Source: Bufo bufo (Eukaryota > Chordata > Amphibia > Anura > Bufonidae). From it: a DNA stretch of 64,000 nt. Below are positions 1-11,557 of this stretch, in pieces. Both the position numbers and the translations under genes were made by a program. Within the stretch, counting starts at the first letter, position 1, and the number at the start of each line of letters is the position of its first letter. The DNA lies in NCBI RefSeq assembly GCF_905171765.1, contig NC_053393.1, forward strand, positions 62,341,371 to 62,405,370. The letters are read 5' to 3'. Below the pieces are notes generated by a model. It did not search any database, was not told the origin of the DNA, and saw only the letters and a program-made list of their open reading frames with translations.

Positions 1-1446
1 TCCCCAGTGGAGAGCAGCGATTGCAGAAGAAAGTGGCCCTGCGGATGCCCTTCCTGGGAGAGCAGCCCCTGGAGGAATGGGTGAAGGAACTAGAGCACCG
101 GGTATGGCAGGAGCTATGGCTGGAGGATGCCTACCAGGCGCTCTGGTGGTATATGGCACAGTATATACCCTGGACAGCTGAGCATGACAAGCCAGAGGGA
201 GAGGAGTTTGATGGTCCTGGCTTGTTATGGGAGTCCTTTGCAGAGCCTGACTTCGGGAGCCCTGCACAGTCCAGACTTCAGGACATTTTCTACGAGAGGG
301 AGGCTAGGCAGGATTGGGATGACCCCCATGAGGTAGAGAAAGACCTGGCTCACCTAGCAACCCTGGAGTGGGAACTTGAGCAGGACTACTGAGATCTCTT
401 CCACTCCATTGGGAAGGCTCAGCAGGAAAGCAAGAAGTCAGACCCAGGTCCAGAGCCCTTCAGCTGGGAGGATATTGTGGATGTTTACTGGGAAGAAACC
501 CAGGTGGCTGGTGGAGATGGGACCGAGGTCTCTCCACCGGTCCTGCAGGGAATTGGGAGCCAAGTCTCCATTCCCCAGCGGCAGGCTGAGTTACAGGGGG
601 CAGAGACAGTCGGTCCTGTCCCCAGCGGGCAGTGTGATTTACAGGGAATTGGGAGCCCAGTCTCCATTCCTCAGCGGCAGAGTGTCCTACAGGGAATAGA
701 GAGCCCAGTCTCCTTTCCCCAGCAACAGGACACTGTATTGAGAGCGGAGACAGTTGGTCTTCCTCCTCAGAGGCTGGAAATATGTATGGGAGAGGAGCTT
801 GCTACCCCCTCTCCCTATTGGCAGTGTGAATTGCAGGGAATTGGGAGCCCAGTCTCCATTCCCCAGCAGCCGTGTGATTTACAGGGAATTGGGAGCCCAG
901 TCTCCATTCCCCAGCGGCCGTGTGATGTATCGGGAATTGAGAGCCCAGTCTCCATTCGCCAGCGGCAGCTTAACTTACCAGGGGGAGACAGTAAGCCCCA
1001 CAACCGTGCAGATCGGACCGTGGTCTCTGCACTTACAGCACAGGGGGTAGGGACAGTCGGTCCTGTCCCCCACCAACAGGGCTGTTTAGCCAAAGGGGAG
1101 ACAGTCGGTCTCCCCCTCCAGCAGCAGAGCTGGGTATCCAAAGGGGAGACAGTCGGTCCCCCCCTCCAACAACCAGGCTCCAACCAGGCTTCTTCCGTGG
1201 TAGCGCTGGCACCAGGGCAAAGTACTGCTGATCTCTGCCCACAAAGCAACCTCCACTCCAAGCCAGGGAGCAACACAGAGACCGGGAGTACCAGTTACCA
1301 ACATAACCTTGGTGGACTCACTGGACAGAGACAGGCTACCAAATTCAACAGGTCCAGTAGTTGGTGGTGGGTGGACTGCCAGACTAACTCAGATACCGAC
1401 CGGCGTGAGGTCAGGTATCTGGTTAGTCTTCCCTGGGAGGGGGAGA
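1..1446 (+). mobile_element. 3' internal region of a gypsy-like LTR retrotransposon, cut by window edge
   Basis: This stretch lies directly upstream of a purine-rich tract and an LTR, so it is the 3' end of the internal region of an LTR retrotransposon. No protease, reverse transcriptase or integrase motif is visible; those would lie to the left of the window. It holds one long frame with tandem peptide repeats, described separately. The gypsy-like assignment rests on recognising the LTR start (TGTGTGGCAAAACC) as a type seen in frogs, which is recollection rather than a search. The 5' LTR is outside the window. Confidence 0.6.
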
Positions 1447-1538
1447 TGTGTGGCAAAACCAACCTCGCCACTGGGTTTTGGAGGGGCCTGTTTGCCAGCC
1501 TCTTGCCCCAGGATTATGGGCCCTTGCTAAACTTTTGA
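21..1538 (+). pseudogene. Repeat-rich ORF at the 3' end of an LTR retrotransposon, one in-frame stop
   Basis: A single frame runs from at least 21 to 1538 and is broken once, by TGA at 390-392. The first part (about 123 residues) is acidic and rich in Trp, Glu and Leu. The second part is built from irregular repeats of about 14-16 residues around the core IGSPVSIPQ, then variants around KGETVGLPLQQ. The frame passes through the polypurine tract and ends about 90 bases inside the LTR. Its place after pol would be that of an env or accessory ORF, but I see no signal peptide or membrane segment, so I do not call it an envelope. The true start is unknown; the frame may begin left of the window. 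Function is unknown. The repeats and the single stop suggest a recently decayed or variable ORF. Confidence 0.5.
1435..1446 (+). promoter_or_regulatory. Polypurine tract of the LTR retrotransposon
   Basis: An uninterrupted purine run (GGGAGGGGGAGA) lies immediately before the LTR start TGTGTGGC. This is where plus-strand DNA synthesis is primed in LTR retrotransposons. It falls inside the upstream ORF. Confidence 0.65.
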
Positions 1539-2169
1539 ACCCCTGGTCTAATTCGGGCCATTTTGGGATATGTTAAATGTCTATGTGTACTGTAAAGGGT
1601 GGGACATTGTATATTTGAGTAGTGATGTCTGTCCTATTGTCTCCACGTGTGTATTGGCGATTTCCCTTTGTCCTGAGAGATAATTGAATTACTCCTCGGT
1701 TGTCTCCAGGACAGAAGACATTGTGTATTCTCCTGCCTATGATGATTACATTAACCCGTGTAAAGTAATTGTATCACAGGCAGAGGGGAGGATTTTGTGT
1801 GGGAGTGTTTTACTGTATTGTACGTGTTTATTGGTTGTTTTTACAAAACCCTGTGGGTGGTAACCTTGTTGGAAAATGTGTACAAGTCAATGCTTGTGTG
1901 TTCAATAAAGAGTTTCTGTTTTACCCTTCATCATGTTGAGGCTGGTGTTTGGGTAACTGATCGACACTGGGGATTGCTATACGCTGAAGATTTGCTATAC
2001 TCCCCTGGCTATAACTACTAGCTCTTGTAAGAGCTGATCCTTTTACTTGTTCCTGTTCCTGGTTACTGTGGTGTTTTTGGTGTCAAGTGGAGAGCTTGGA
2101 GTCCTCGGGAAGCACTAGGAGCATCTATCAATGGAGGTACCCGGTTGGGGTGCCAGGAGATCCGTTACA
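1447..2169 (+). repeat. 3' LTR of the gypsy-like element
   Basis: The segment starts TGTGTGGC just after the polypurine tract and ends GTTACA, giving the usual TG...CA termini and a length of about 720 bases (the start could be 1449 instead). A polyadenylation signal lies inside. Directly after the end, hAT transposase coding sequence resumes, so the retrotransposon is inserted in a hAT copy. The target duplication next to this LTR would be GGGGT at 2170-2174; its partner lies outside the window. Confidence 0.7.
1904..1909 (+). terminator. AATAAA polyadenylation signal in the LTR
   Basis: A perfect AATAAA lies within the LTR and is followed by a T/G-rich stretch (TTTCTGTTTTACCC), as expected near the end of the R region. 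Confidence 0.6.
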
Positions 2170-3139
2170 GGGGTCATCTCTAACACTTTCTGGCCAGTCT
2201 TTTAGAAGTGGCTCAGAAAGAGGATTTTTGCAACAGCAGAGGCCAGGTACAAATTTGGCCAGCCAGGGCCTACTACTGGAGGATGAGGAGGAGGAGGAGG
2301 ATGGGGATGAAGCATGTTCACAGCGGGGTGGCATCCAACGCTGCTTGGGTCCATCACTGGTGCGTGACTGGGGGGATAGGGAGGACGCAGACGATACGCC
2401 TTCCACAGAGGACAGCTTGTCCTTACCTCTGGGCAGCCTGGCACACATGAGCGACTACATGCTGCAGTGCCTGCGCAACGACTGCAGAGTTGCCCACATT
2501 TTAACGTGTGCTGACTACTGGGTGGCCACCCTGCTGGATCCCCGTTACAAAGACAATGTGCAGTCCTTAATTTCCTCACTGGAGCATGATCGGAAGATGG
2601 GCGACTACAGGCGCATGCTGGTAGACGCGCTCCTGAGAGCATTCCCGACTGACACATGGGGACAAGTGGAAGCACAAGGCGAAGGCAGGGGAGGTGGAAG
2701 AGGTCGCCAACGCAGCTGTGTCAGTGCCAGCACCTCAGAAGGCAGGGTTAGCATGGCCGACATGTGGAAAAGCTTTGTCACCTCGCCGCAACAACCGACC
2801 CCAACTGCTGATATGGAGCGTGTTAGCAGGAGGCAGCATTTGAACAACATGGTGGAACAGTACCTGTGCACACGACTACACTTGCTGACTGATGGTTCTG
2901 CCCCATTCAACTTCTGGGTCTCCAAATTGTCCACATGGCCAGAGCTTGCCCTGTTTGCCTTGGAGGTGCTGGCCTGCCCTAGAGCCAGTGTACTCTCTGA
3001 ACGTGTATTTAGCACGGCAGGAGGCGTCATTACAGACAGACTCAGCCGCCTGTCCACAGCCAACGTGGACAAGCTCAAGTTCATTAAAATGAACCAGGCT
3101 TGGATCCCACAAGACTTGTCTGTATCTTGTGCAGAATAG
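2170..3139 (+). pseudogene. hAT transposase C-terminal fragment (relative of hAT-A)
   Basis: The translation aligns closely with residues from about 806 to the C-terminus of the intact hAT transposase at 43547-46924. It keeps the acidic insertion region, TLLDPRYKDN, the FNFWVSKLSTWPEL block and the LSERVFSTAGGVITD block of the hAT dimerisation domain, ending at TAG 3137-3139. The N-terminal two thirds are absent because the LTR element is inserted at the left boundary. The LTR tail is in frame, so a 350-residue chimeric ORF opens at 2087; its first 28 or so residues are LTR sequence and should not be read as transposase. The sequence beyond the stop does not match hAT-A, so this is a diverged relative. 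Confidence 0.8.
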
Positions 3140-3985
3140 ACATTTATACCACCATCATTTTGGGGTGTCTTTTTACATATACCCATGCTGGGTGAGATAA
3201 ATATCTCTGTAAAAGACAACTTTTCCCATTTTTTTATACAAAGTTGTCATTTTACAGAGATATATTTCTCTCACCCAGCATGGGTATATGTAAAAAGACA
3301 CCCCAAAACACATTGCCCTACTTCTCCTGAGTACGGCGATACCACATGTGTGACACTTTTTTGCAGCCTAGGTGCACAAAGGGGCCCAAATTCCAAAGAG
3401 TATCTTTACGATTTCACAGGGCATTTTCTACGCATTTGGATTCCAAACTACTTCTTACGCTTTAGGGCCCCTAAAATGCCAGGGCAGTATAAATACCCCA
3501 CAAGTGAACCCATTTTGGAAACAAAGACATCCCAAGGTATTCCGTGAGGGGCATGGCGAGTTCATAGAAGTTTTTTTTTTTTGGCACAAGTTAGCGGAAA
3601 ATGATTTTTTTATTTTTTATTTTTCTTACAAAGTCTCATATTCCACTAACTTGTGACAAAAAATAAAATTTTACATGAACTCACCATACCTCTCACGGAA
3701 TACCTTGGGGTGTCTTCTTTCCAAAATGGGGTCACTTGTGAAGTATTTATACTGCCCTGGCATTTTAGGGGCCCTAAAGCGTGAGAAGAAGTCTGGAATC
3801 CAAATGCGTAAAAAATGCCCTGTGAAATCGCAAAGATACTCTTTGGAATTTGGGCCCCTTTGCGCACCTAGGCTGCAAAAAAGTGTCACACATGTGGTAT
3901 CGCCGTACTCAGAAGAAGTAGGGCAATGTGTTTTGGGGTGTATTTTTACATATACCCATGCTGGGTGAGATAAATATCTCTGTAA

Positions 3986-4431
3986 GGCCTCATGCACACA
4001 GACGGTTTTTTTAGCGGTCCGCAAAAACGGTTTCCGTTTTTCCGTGATCCGTGTCCGTTTTTTCTACCGTGAGTCTTCCTTGATTTTTGGAGGATCCACG
4101 GACATGAAAAATAAAAAAATAAATCTAAGTCAAGTTTGCCATTGAAATGATAGGAAAAAATGGACACGGATCACGGACATGGATCACGGACGCGGATGAC
4201 AATCTTGTGTGCATCCGTGATTTTTCACGGACCCATTGACTTGAATGGGTCCGCGAACCGTTGACCGTGAAAAAAATAGGACAGGTCATATTTTTTTCAC
4301 GGCCAGGAAACACGGATCACGGATGCGGCTGCCAAACGGTGCATTTTCCGATTTTTCCATGGACCCATTGAAAGTCAATGGGTCCGCGAAAAAAAACGGA
4401 ACCACGGACGCACGGTCGTGTACATGAGGCC
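3986..4431. mobile_element. Harbinger-type MITE with TAA target duplication
   Basis: A 446-bp element starts GGCCTCATGCACACAGACGG and ends with the inverse (CGTGTACATGAGGCC). It is flanked by TAA at 3983-3985 and 4432-4434, the three-base target duplication typical of PIF/Harbinger. The interior is palindromic, with many CCGTGATCC/GGATCACGG motifs. Removing it rejoins a K arm block (CTCTGTAAAAGA...), which shows that it landed inside K. Confidence 0.75.
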
Positions 4432-5939
4432 TAAAAGAGAACTTTTCCCATTTTTTTTTTAACAAAGTTGTCATTTTACAGAGATATTTATCTCATCTAG
4501 CATGGGTATATGTAAAAAGACACCCCAAAACACATTGCCCTACTTCTCCTGAGTACGGCGATACCACATGTGTGACACTTTTTTGCAGCCTAGGTGCGCA
4601 AAGGGGCCCAAATTCCAATGAGTACCTTTTAGGAGGGCATTTTTAGGCATTTGGATTCCAGACTTCTTCTTACGCTTTAGGGCCCCTAAAATGCCAGGGC
4701 AGTATAAATACCCCACAAGTGACCCCATTTTGGAAACAAAGACACCCCAAGGTATTCCGTGAGGGGCATGGCGAGTTCATAGAAGTTTTTTATTTATTTA
4801 TTTTTCTCACAAAGTCTCCCTTTCCGCTAACTTGTGACAAAAAGTTCAATCTTTCATGGACTCAATATGCCCCTCAGCAAATACATTGGGGTGTCTACTT
4901 TCCGAAATGGGGTCATTTGTGGGGTGTGTTTACTGTTCTGGCATTTTGGGCAGGGCTAAATTGTGAGCAACCCTGTAAAGCCTAAAGGTACTCGTTGGAC
5001 TTTCGGCCCCTTTACGCACCTAGGCTGCAAAAAAGTGTCACACATGTGGTATCGCCGTACTCAGGAGAAGTAGGGCAATGTGTTTTGGGGTGTATTTTTA
5101 CATATACCCATGCTGGGTGAGAGAAATATTTCTGTAAATTGACAACTTTGTATAAAAAAATGTAAAAAGTTGTCATTTACAGAGATATTTCTCACACACA
5201 GTATGGGTATATGTAAAATACACCCCAAAACACATTGCCCTACTTCTCCTGAGTACGGCGATACCACATGTGTGACACTTTTTTGCAGCCTAGGTGGGCA
5301 AAGGGGCCCACATTCCAAAGAGCACCTTTAGGATTTCACAGGTCATTTTTTACACATTTTGATTTCAAACTACTTACCACACATTAGGGCCCCTAGAATG
5401 CCAGGGCAGTATAACTACCCCACAAGTGACCCCATTTTGGAAAGAAGACACCCCAAGGTATTCTGTGAGGGACATGGCGAGTTCCTAGAATTTTTTATTT
5501 TTTGTCACAAGTTAGCGGAAAATGATGATTTTTATTATTATTTTTTTCTTACAAAGTCTCATATTCCACTAACTTGTGACAAAAAATAACATTTTACATG
5601 AACTCGCCATTTCCCTCACGAAATACCTTGGGGTGTCTTCTTTCCAAAAAAAAAAAAAGGGAAAATACCTTGGGGTGTCTTCTTTCCAAAATGGGGTCAC
5701 ATGTGGGGTATTTATACTGACCTGGCATTTTAGGGGCCATAAAGCGTGAGAAGAAGTCTGGAATATAAATGTCCAAATTTTTTTACGCATTTGGATTCCG
5801 TGAGGGGTATGGTGAGTTCATGTGAGATTTTATTTTTTGTGACAAGTTAGTGGAATATGAGACTTTGTAAGAAAAAACAAAAAACAAAAAAAAAAAACAA
5901 TTTCCGCTAACATCTTCTATGAACTCGCCATGCCCCTCA

Positions 5940-6510
5940 AAAGTGATCTTTATAGCGCCGCAGCGATTTTACGGTGTTGTTGCAGTGATCAGAAAAAAAA
6001 AAATTCTGTCACTGTGGTGGTGCGGACAGAACGCTAGTGTGCACACAAAATCAGGCCTGATTGGGCGAACACTGCGTTTTTTGTAGAGCCTATAGAACAT
6101 GTCCTATTCTTGTCCGCAATTGCGGACAAGAAAAGGCATTTTCTATATAGTTCTAGCAATGTGCGGACCCGCAAAATGCGGAAAGCACATTGCCGGTGTC
6201 CATGTTTTGCGGATCTGCGGCGTCCGCGGATCCGCAAAACACATACGGACGTCTGAATGGAGCCTTACAGGGGGGTGATCAATGACAGGGGGGTGATCAG
6301 GGAGTCTATATGGGGTGATCACCCCCCTGTCATTGATCACCCCCCTGTAAGGCTCCATTCAGGCGTCAGATGTGTTTTGCGGATACGTGGATCCACGGAT
6401 CCGCAAAACACATACGGACGTCTGAATGGAGCCTTACAGGGGGATGATCAATGACAGAGGGGTGATCAGGGAGTCTATATGGGGTGATCAGGGGTTAATA
6501 ATGGGTTAAT
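5940..6510. repeat. Two satellite-type units plus palindromic GC-rich lead-in in the K fragment
   Basis: From about 6245 to 6500 two copies of the unit found in the big array at 20400-23471 can be read (GGAGCCTTACAGGGGGGTGA, TCTATATGGGGTGATCA, CACATACGGACGTCTGAATG). The lead-in at 5940-6240 is a run of palindromes such as TTGTCCGCAATTGCGGACAA. Only about two units are here, against sixteen in the other K copy. Confidence 0.7.
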
Positions 6511-6705
6511 AAGTGACAGGGGGGGTGTAATATAGTGGTGTTTGGTGCTACTTACAGAGCTGCCTGTGTCCTCTGGTGGTCGATCCAAGCAAAAGGGACC
6601 ACCAGAGGACCAGGTAGCAGGTATATTAGACGCTGTTAACAAAACAGCGTCTAATATACCTTTTTGGGGTTAAAAAAATCGCATCTACAGCCTGCCAGCG
6701 AATGA

Positions 6706-8376
6706 TCGTATTGAAACAATACTGTGAGTCAGTATGACATGCAGATGACAGGCGTCGCTCTTAGAATCACTGCACACTTCACTTATTTGGGCAGTCACAG
6801 GGCCAAAACTGACCAAATTACTCAAGTATGAACTCAGGCTTACAGGTCGATGTTAGCACCAAGAAGAAGCGCACTCCTTTTACACCGTCGTCAGCTGATT
6901 TCACATAGATGTCTACTGAACCTGTTCTATTAAACGCTTATACAAGTAGAGCCCCCCCCCGACTGAGTGGAGAGGGTGTCAGCAGTAAGTTGGTGTTGAC
7001 GTCACAGATTTTTTTTGCCCTTCCTCTGATCCATCAGAACAATAACCCCCCAAAAAACGGATCATGTCTGTTGATCTTCCGCCTTCACTCAGCATTTGGT
7101 CAGTAATCCATCAGTATAGCTAATGCCCAAAAAAACAGGAGTGGATTCAAAACAGAGATGACCGAGTCAGTCAACCATTCAGGAACCGCTGGGTTGCTAG
7201 TCAAGACAAGACCGTTAGATGGCATCGGGAGCTCAGGCCTCTCGCTCCCACTCCTGCGGCCACGCCCCCTTTCTCTGCTGCGACCTGTGCCTACACCAGA
7301 AACATTTAGGCCTCTGCCACTCAGGCCCGGCAATATAATAAGGCAGACCAAGCAGCTGCCTTAGGGCTCAGAGACGCCGAGTCAAGAAGGGGGGGGGGTG
7401 GAAAAATAAAACTTTTTTTTAATATCTGTATATGTAGCATGGCGATTGCACCAGGAAAATAAAACACCCCAAAAAAGTCTGTAATTTTCTCACTTCACCA
7501 CACAACGGCTAATAAGCCCTTTTTTTCCACTAATACACGCCAAATAGAGCTGTAATTTTCTCATTTCACCACACAACGGCAAATATTTTTTTGTGCCACT
7601 AATACACGCAGAAAAGGGCTTTAGAACATATAACTGCACCGCTGAACGGCAAATATATTTTACTTTTGCCACTAATAGACGCCAAAAAGGGCTGTAGTTT
7701 TAGCACTTCACCACACAACGACTAATAAGCCCTTTTTTCTCACTAATACAAGCCAAAAAATGCTTTAGAACATATAACTGCACCGCACAAGGGCAAATAA
7801 GACATAGAAATATTTCCTTGCAATAAACCCTGTTAATGGCTGTAACACCCCAATAACAAGAACGGTTTGCTGGTATTACAGAGCTGTTTGCTGGGTCCCC
7901 AGTCAGTGCAGCAGGGTGTAATAGGAGTGTTCCTATTACCCAGGCTATAACCTTCCTTACTGAACCCTGTTTAACAGAAATGCTGTGGAATGATTCCTCC
8001 CTATCCTTTCCCTACACCTTGAATAATCTTTCCCTGCATTTGTAAATAGTTTTTTTTAGCACAATGAAGTTTTTCCTAGCACTGTCCCTGGCGCCTGCAG
8101 ACGTCTCTCCCTGCACTAAGTACACTGGTAAATAGCAGAATCCAAGATGGCTGAGGCTATTTATAGGGCTGTGACATCACAGGGCTGGCTGGTTGCTGAT
8201 TGGCTGCATGCATGACATTATGGGTGATCCCGCCTTCCCAGAGTTCCTTGCTCCATGTTCTCACACGTGCAGCAGAAATTTAAGAAAAAATGCGATTCGT
8301 TACCACGAAGAGTGAGGAAATTCTGATTCTGTGCAAATCGAATTTCACTTTGTCAACTTCGTTTCGCTCATCTCTA
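6706..8376. mobile_element. Non-autonomous hAT (hAT-B derivative), left end lost
   Basis: This segment matches the 50664-54481 element over two long blocks: about 6850-7140 (CACTCCTTTTACACCGTCGT) and about 7890-8376 (AGGGCTGTGACATCACAGG). Its right end reads CGCTCATCTCTA, the inverse of the TAGAGATGAGCG ends used by hAT elements here. The left terminus is missing at the junction with the K fragment. No transposase coding was found. It belongs with hAT-B because the TATA region before the hAT-B gene (38230-38260) matches the reverse of 8155-8190. Confidence 0.6.
7470..7810. repeat. Minisatellite of about 74 bp, some five units
   Basis: The motif CACTTCACCACACAACGGC recurs at about 7490, 7562 and 7705, with degenerate copies near 7635 and 7782. 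Units are diverged. It lies inside the non-autonomous hAT and gives no coding frame. Confidence 0.6.
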
Positions 8377-8797
8377 CTGAATACTTATGTCCATGTGAAA
8401 TTTGCAAAGAATTCTAAAATCATGTTTCCACTTTGTGCAGATTGATGGGGGGAAAAGTTTTTTTAATTTTAGCACAAGGCCGCAACATAAAATGTGAAAA
8501 AAGGGTCTGAAGACTTTCTGAATGCACTGTAGCTTCTCATTACTTTAGGATGTTTCAAACCAATATTGTGACCTAAATACTTGTCACAGGTATATGTGCT
8601 CACATTTCTGCACTAAAATAAATTAGTTGCTTTGTTGCATCTCCAAGTTTGTAGAAGAACTGAACATTATCTTTAAAATCACAATATGCAGAAACTAAGA
8701 TTGTTTAATTGCTTATGGTGGAACGATTCAAAGCAAATATTGACACATATAAAGTCAGTTGCAGTTTGCATAACGCACAGAGATGTATCATGATAAC

Positions 8798-9388
8798 TAG
8801 TGATGAGTGAAGTTATGAGAAATTAGATTCAGCTGCTTCACCGAATTTCCCAAAGAAATTAGATTTGTGACAAATTACTTAATCACAAAGCACATTTCTT
8901 TGTAGCGGGCACAATCATGGGGAACAGCGATCGTGCCTCCCCCATCAGTGAATCCCTCAGATGCCGCGTTCATTGTTGATCGCGGCATCTGAGGCTACAA
9001 TTGAGGCCTTTCAGGGGTCAATCAGGTTAAAAAAAAATACTCACCTTATCCATTTGCTTGTGGAGAGAGCCTTCCTCATTAAAGACACCGCGCTAAATCT
9101 CATGCAGTGACGTCATCATGCTGGCTGGCCAGCGCAATGGCATGGTGATGTTACACATCACCCCGGGCGAGATTTCACTCAGTATGTTCAATCAAGATGG
9201 CCACGACAGCCTCTCTTCGAATAAATGGATGAGCTATGTATTTTTAAAATTTTTTCATTTATCACCTTTTCAGGGGAAAATAGATACGTTACCATGAAGC
9301 GTGAGGAAATTCGGCTTCACGGCAAATAAAATTTTTCCTGAAATTCGGATCGGAGTCAATTTGTTTAGCTTCGATTTGCTCAACACTA
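8798..9388. mobile_element. hAT-type MITE, 8-bp duplication ATGATAAC
   Basis: The element starts TAGTGATGAGTGAAG and ends TTCGATTTGCTCAACACTA. Perfect copies of ATGATAAC flank it (8790-8797 and 9389-9396), as expected for hAT. It is 591 bp long. It contains a TGACGTCA palindrome near 9109 and CAATCAAGATGGCC near 9191. The same MITE family appears at 13254, 30530, 55602 and 62334. Confidence 0.85.
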
Positions 9389-9502
9389 ATGATAACATTT
9401 AAAACTGTAAAAGAGCAATATTGCATGAACAGTTCTGTTAAACTCCACAGGGGAAACAAAGTAGGGGACACTTTGCACCATTTAAGAAGTAGATTATGCT
9501 CA

Positions 9503-11557
9503 CGAGAAGTTAACAATGTCCAAGTTGCAGATTGCACAGGACTCTCTAGGAGGAGGAGCATGCCTGCCAACGCACGCCGATGACGTGCGCGCCCCCCTTC
9601 GGCGTTCGTGCTCCCAGCCTGATGCGATCCCGCTCTGAGTGAAGCCCTGATGCCGCCGCGATCTTCGCCCTGAGGCTGCCTGGGACACCGCTCTGAAACC
9701 GCTCCACTCCAGCTCCCGCAATGGTGCCGGCCATGAAGCCAGCTGATGGTGCCTGACACCGTGCTGGTTACCGCTCGCCTGCTTCTCAGCTTATTTTTCT
9801 GCTGGCCGTCTACTAATATCCCTACGCTGAAGTCCTGCTGCCGGAAGGTCGTCATCCCACTGGTGCGGGAGGTAAGCACCTGAGGAACCCTTTTGGAAAA
9901 TCACATAGGACTGAGGTGTGACAGTGTGGGGCCTGTTGGAGGAGTACGAGCGCTCCCCTTCTCCCCTTTAATTCTGGGCAGGGTGGTGCGACCTGGATGC
10001 TCTGTCACAGCCTCATTGGAACTGTGGTATCTTAACCAGACAGAATAGCAAGTGAGCGGGAGTGCGGGCTGGAGGGGTAGAGGGGGCCATAATAACAGGT
10101 TCTAAAGAATACAGGTGGAATTTGTGTGGTCCCCCCCCCAAACTAAAGCCGGCACTTAGGCTCTAGACCACGGCAGAGGTGGAGGAAACGTTAGTGACCG
10201 TGGGGGGTTACTGGTCCAGAGGTTTGCGGTCGGGAAGAATATACCCAGTGGTCAGGAACAGGGTGCGTTTATAGTGCTAACTACACTTTCCTAGACAAGA
10301 CTCTGACTGCAGACACCTAAAAAATTGAAGCGGCCTGAACCCCAACCTGACTGACCAGTGTGTTATAAAGGGGATATTGCTAACCTGTCTCGAGGCCTAA
10401 TCGTTTATTGACAGGGTGGAAAGGAACCTGAAATTAGTACAGCATGCTAGCACTACCAGTGCAACTCAACTACATGAGAAAGAACGGGGACTGGTAACTG
10501 TGATCTAACAGGAACTAATCCAAATAATATAACTAATCAAGAGACTGCCTGTAACCCCTGCAAATTAACAATTTGGAACTGTTGTTGCTACTAACTGCAA
10601 AGTTTCTAATCATTTAACTGTACTACGTTATTAACAGCAAAGATGGACTGCTAATGGATAATTGCTTGTATATATATGAAACTTGCTGATTTAAGTGCAT
10701 GAGATAGAGTTACTGTTATAATATTGCTGTAGGAATGTGAATGGTCTCCCCCTGTGGGCTTTACAAGGATAGAGTACCTGGGTTAGTTTGATTAGAGGTA
10801 AAAGTAGGAGAATGTCGAGGCAGGGTACAGGGAAAAAGGCAGAGTTGAATACATCGGTCTCCCCAATGCCTAAAAGAAATGAAAGATCCAAACAGTTACT
10901 CCTGACTAACATGCATGGACATAGCCCCGCAAAGAAAAAAAAAGAAGATGGGTTATTAGACCAGGAGGGGGAACTGCTCTTGGAAGGAAACCTGGAGTCG
11001 GTGTTAGCTGGGGAAGATTCTCAGTCTGGGGAGAGAGGTAATAAACAGCTAAATGAGGCCGAAAAAAAAAAAGAAATCTCTTGGAGCAGGTTTCTAGCCT
11101 GCAAGATATATTTCAGGAAATAAAAAAATGTAATATGGCGATACAGGACCTCTCTCTCCAGACGGGAAATATTAGGGAAGCGGTTAGACTCCTCAGGGCG
11201 GACCTACAAAATTATAAAGACAGACTGACAGAAGTGGAGAAAAGAACATCGGAAGTGGAGGACTTAGTGCAGACAGTGGTTAAAGAGAAAAATATGTTAA
11301 TGGTAGAAAATAAGGGAATGAAAAACAAACTATTACAGTTGGAAAATAGGTCCATGAGGTCAACTCTGAGATGCTTGGGGATGCAGAGGGGCAAGACCCC
11401 GCATTTTTATACAAGAGTGGTTGAGGGAACAATTGGGTCAGGATATTTCTGAATATAAAAACTTTGTGGAGAGTGCTTATAGAGTGCCGGCAATGATACC
11501 TCCTCCAGGAACGAGACCGAGGGTAATGATTTTAAATCTACTCTCGGTCAGGGATAA
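9503..11557 (+). mobile_element. L1-type LINE, 5' part only (copy 1)
   Basis: The sequence begins right after AGTAGATTATGCTCA (9488-9502), which is the target duplication of the L1 in copy 2. It contains a long GC-rich 5' UTR (9503-10811) and the start of ORF1. It is cut off within ORF1 at 11557. Because the second copy has the same insertion site, the two L1 copies are one insertion duplicated later. This copy keeps the 1.3 kb of 5' UTR and ORF1 that copy 2 lost. Confidence 0.75.
10812..11557 (+). pseudogene. L1 ORF1 N-terminal part, frameshifted and truncated
   Basis: The frame opens at ATG 10812 with a basic, polar N-terminus, then changes frame at a long A run near 11060-11071. It continues through 11081-11340 as a heptad-rich segment typical of the L1 ORF1 coiled coil (LTEVEKRTSEVEDLVQ). 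The ENRSMRSTLRCLG block follows. After that, a deletion of about 12 bases near 11381 and a missing C near 11400 break the frame relative to copy 2. The protein would be the RNA-binding chaperone of the LINE particle. This copy cannot make it. Confidence 0.65.

Larger units (their letters stand above)
3160..6705 (-). mobile_element. K element fragment, reversed, truncated at both ends
   Basis: This region shares blocks, in reverse order, with the complete K element at 20002-27828. It begins with the repeated foldback arms (GGCCCCTAAAATGCCAGGGC, CCCATGCTGGGTGAGA and similar). It then has about two of the satellite units, and last the hairpin-rich terminal part with GGTATATTAGACGCTGTT and CACCAGAGGACC. 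Both ends are lost: the left end abuts the hAT fragment and the right end stops within the hairpin block near 6705. No transposase ORF is present. The short ORFs seen here fall within the inverted arms and are not conserved as proteins. Confidence 0.7.
8299..11557 (+). repeat. Segmental duplication, copy 1
   Basis: Copy 1 matches copy 2 (from 12731) base for base over long stretches. It covers the tail of the non-autonomous hAT, about 400 bases of flank, a MITE, the L1 target site and the 5' part of the L1. The copies differ by scattered substitutions, the 2.2 kb hAT found only in copy 2, and a 1.3 kb deletion of L1 sequence found only in copy 2. Similarity stops at about 11557 (CGGTCAGGGATAA). 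Confidence 0.8.

Noticed and set aside
815..1276. 153-residue minus-strand ORF
   Set aside because: It is the antisense of the repeat-rich plus-strand ORF of the LTR element.
1..1446. Envelope gene of an endogenous retrovirus
   Set aside because: No signal peptide, fusion peptide or membrane segment; repeat-rich composition does not fit.
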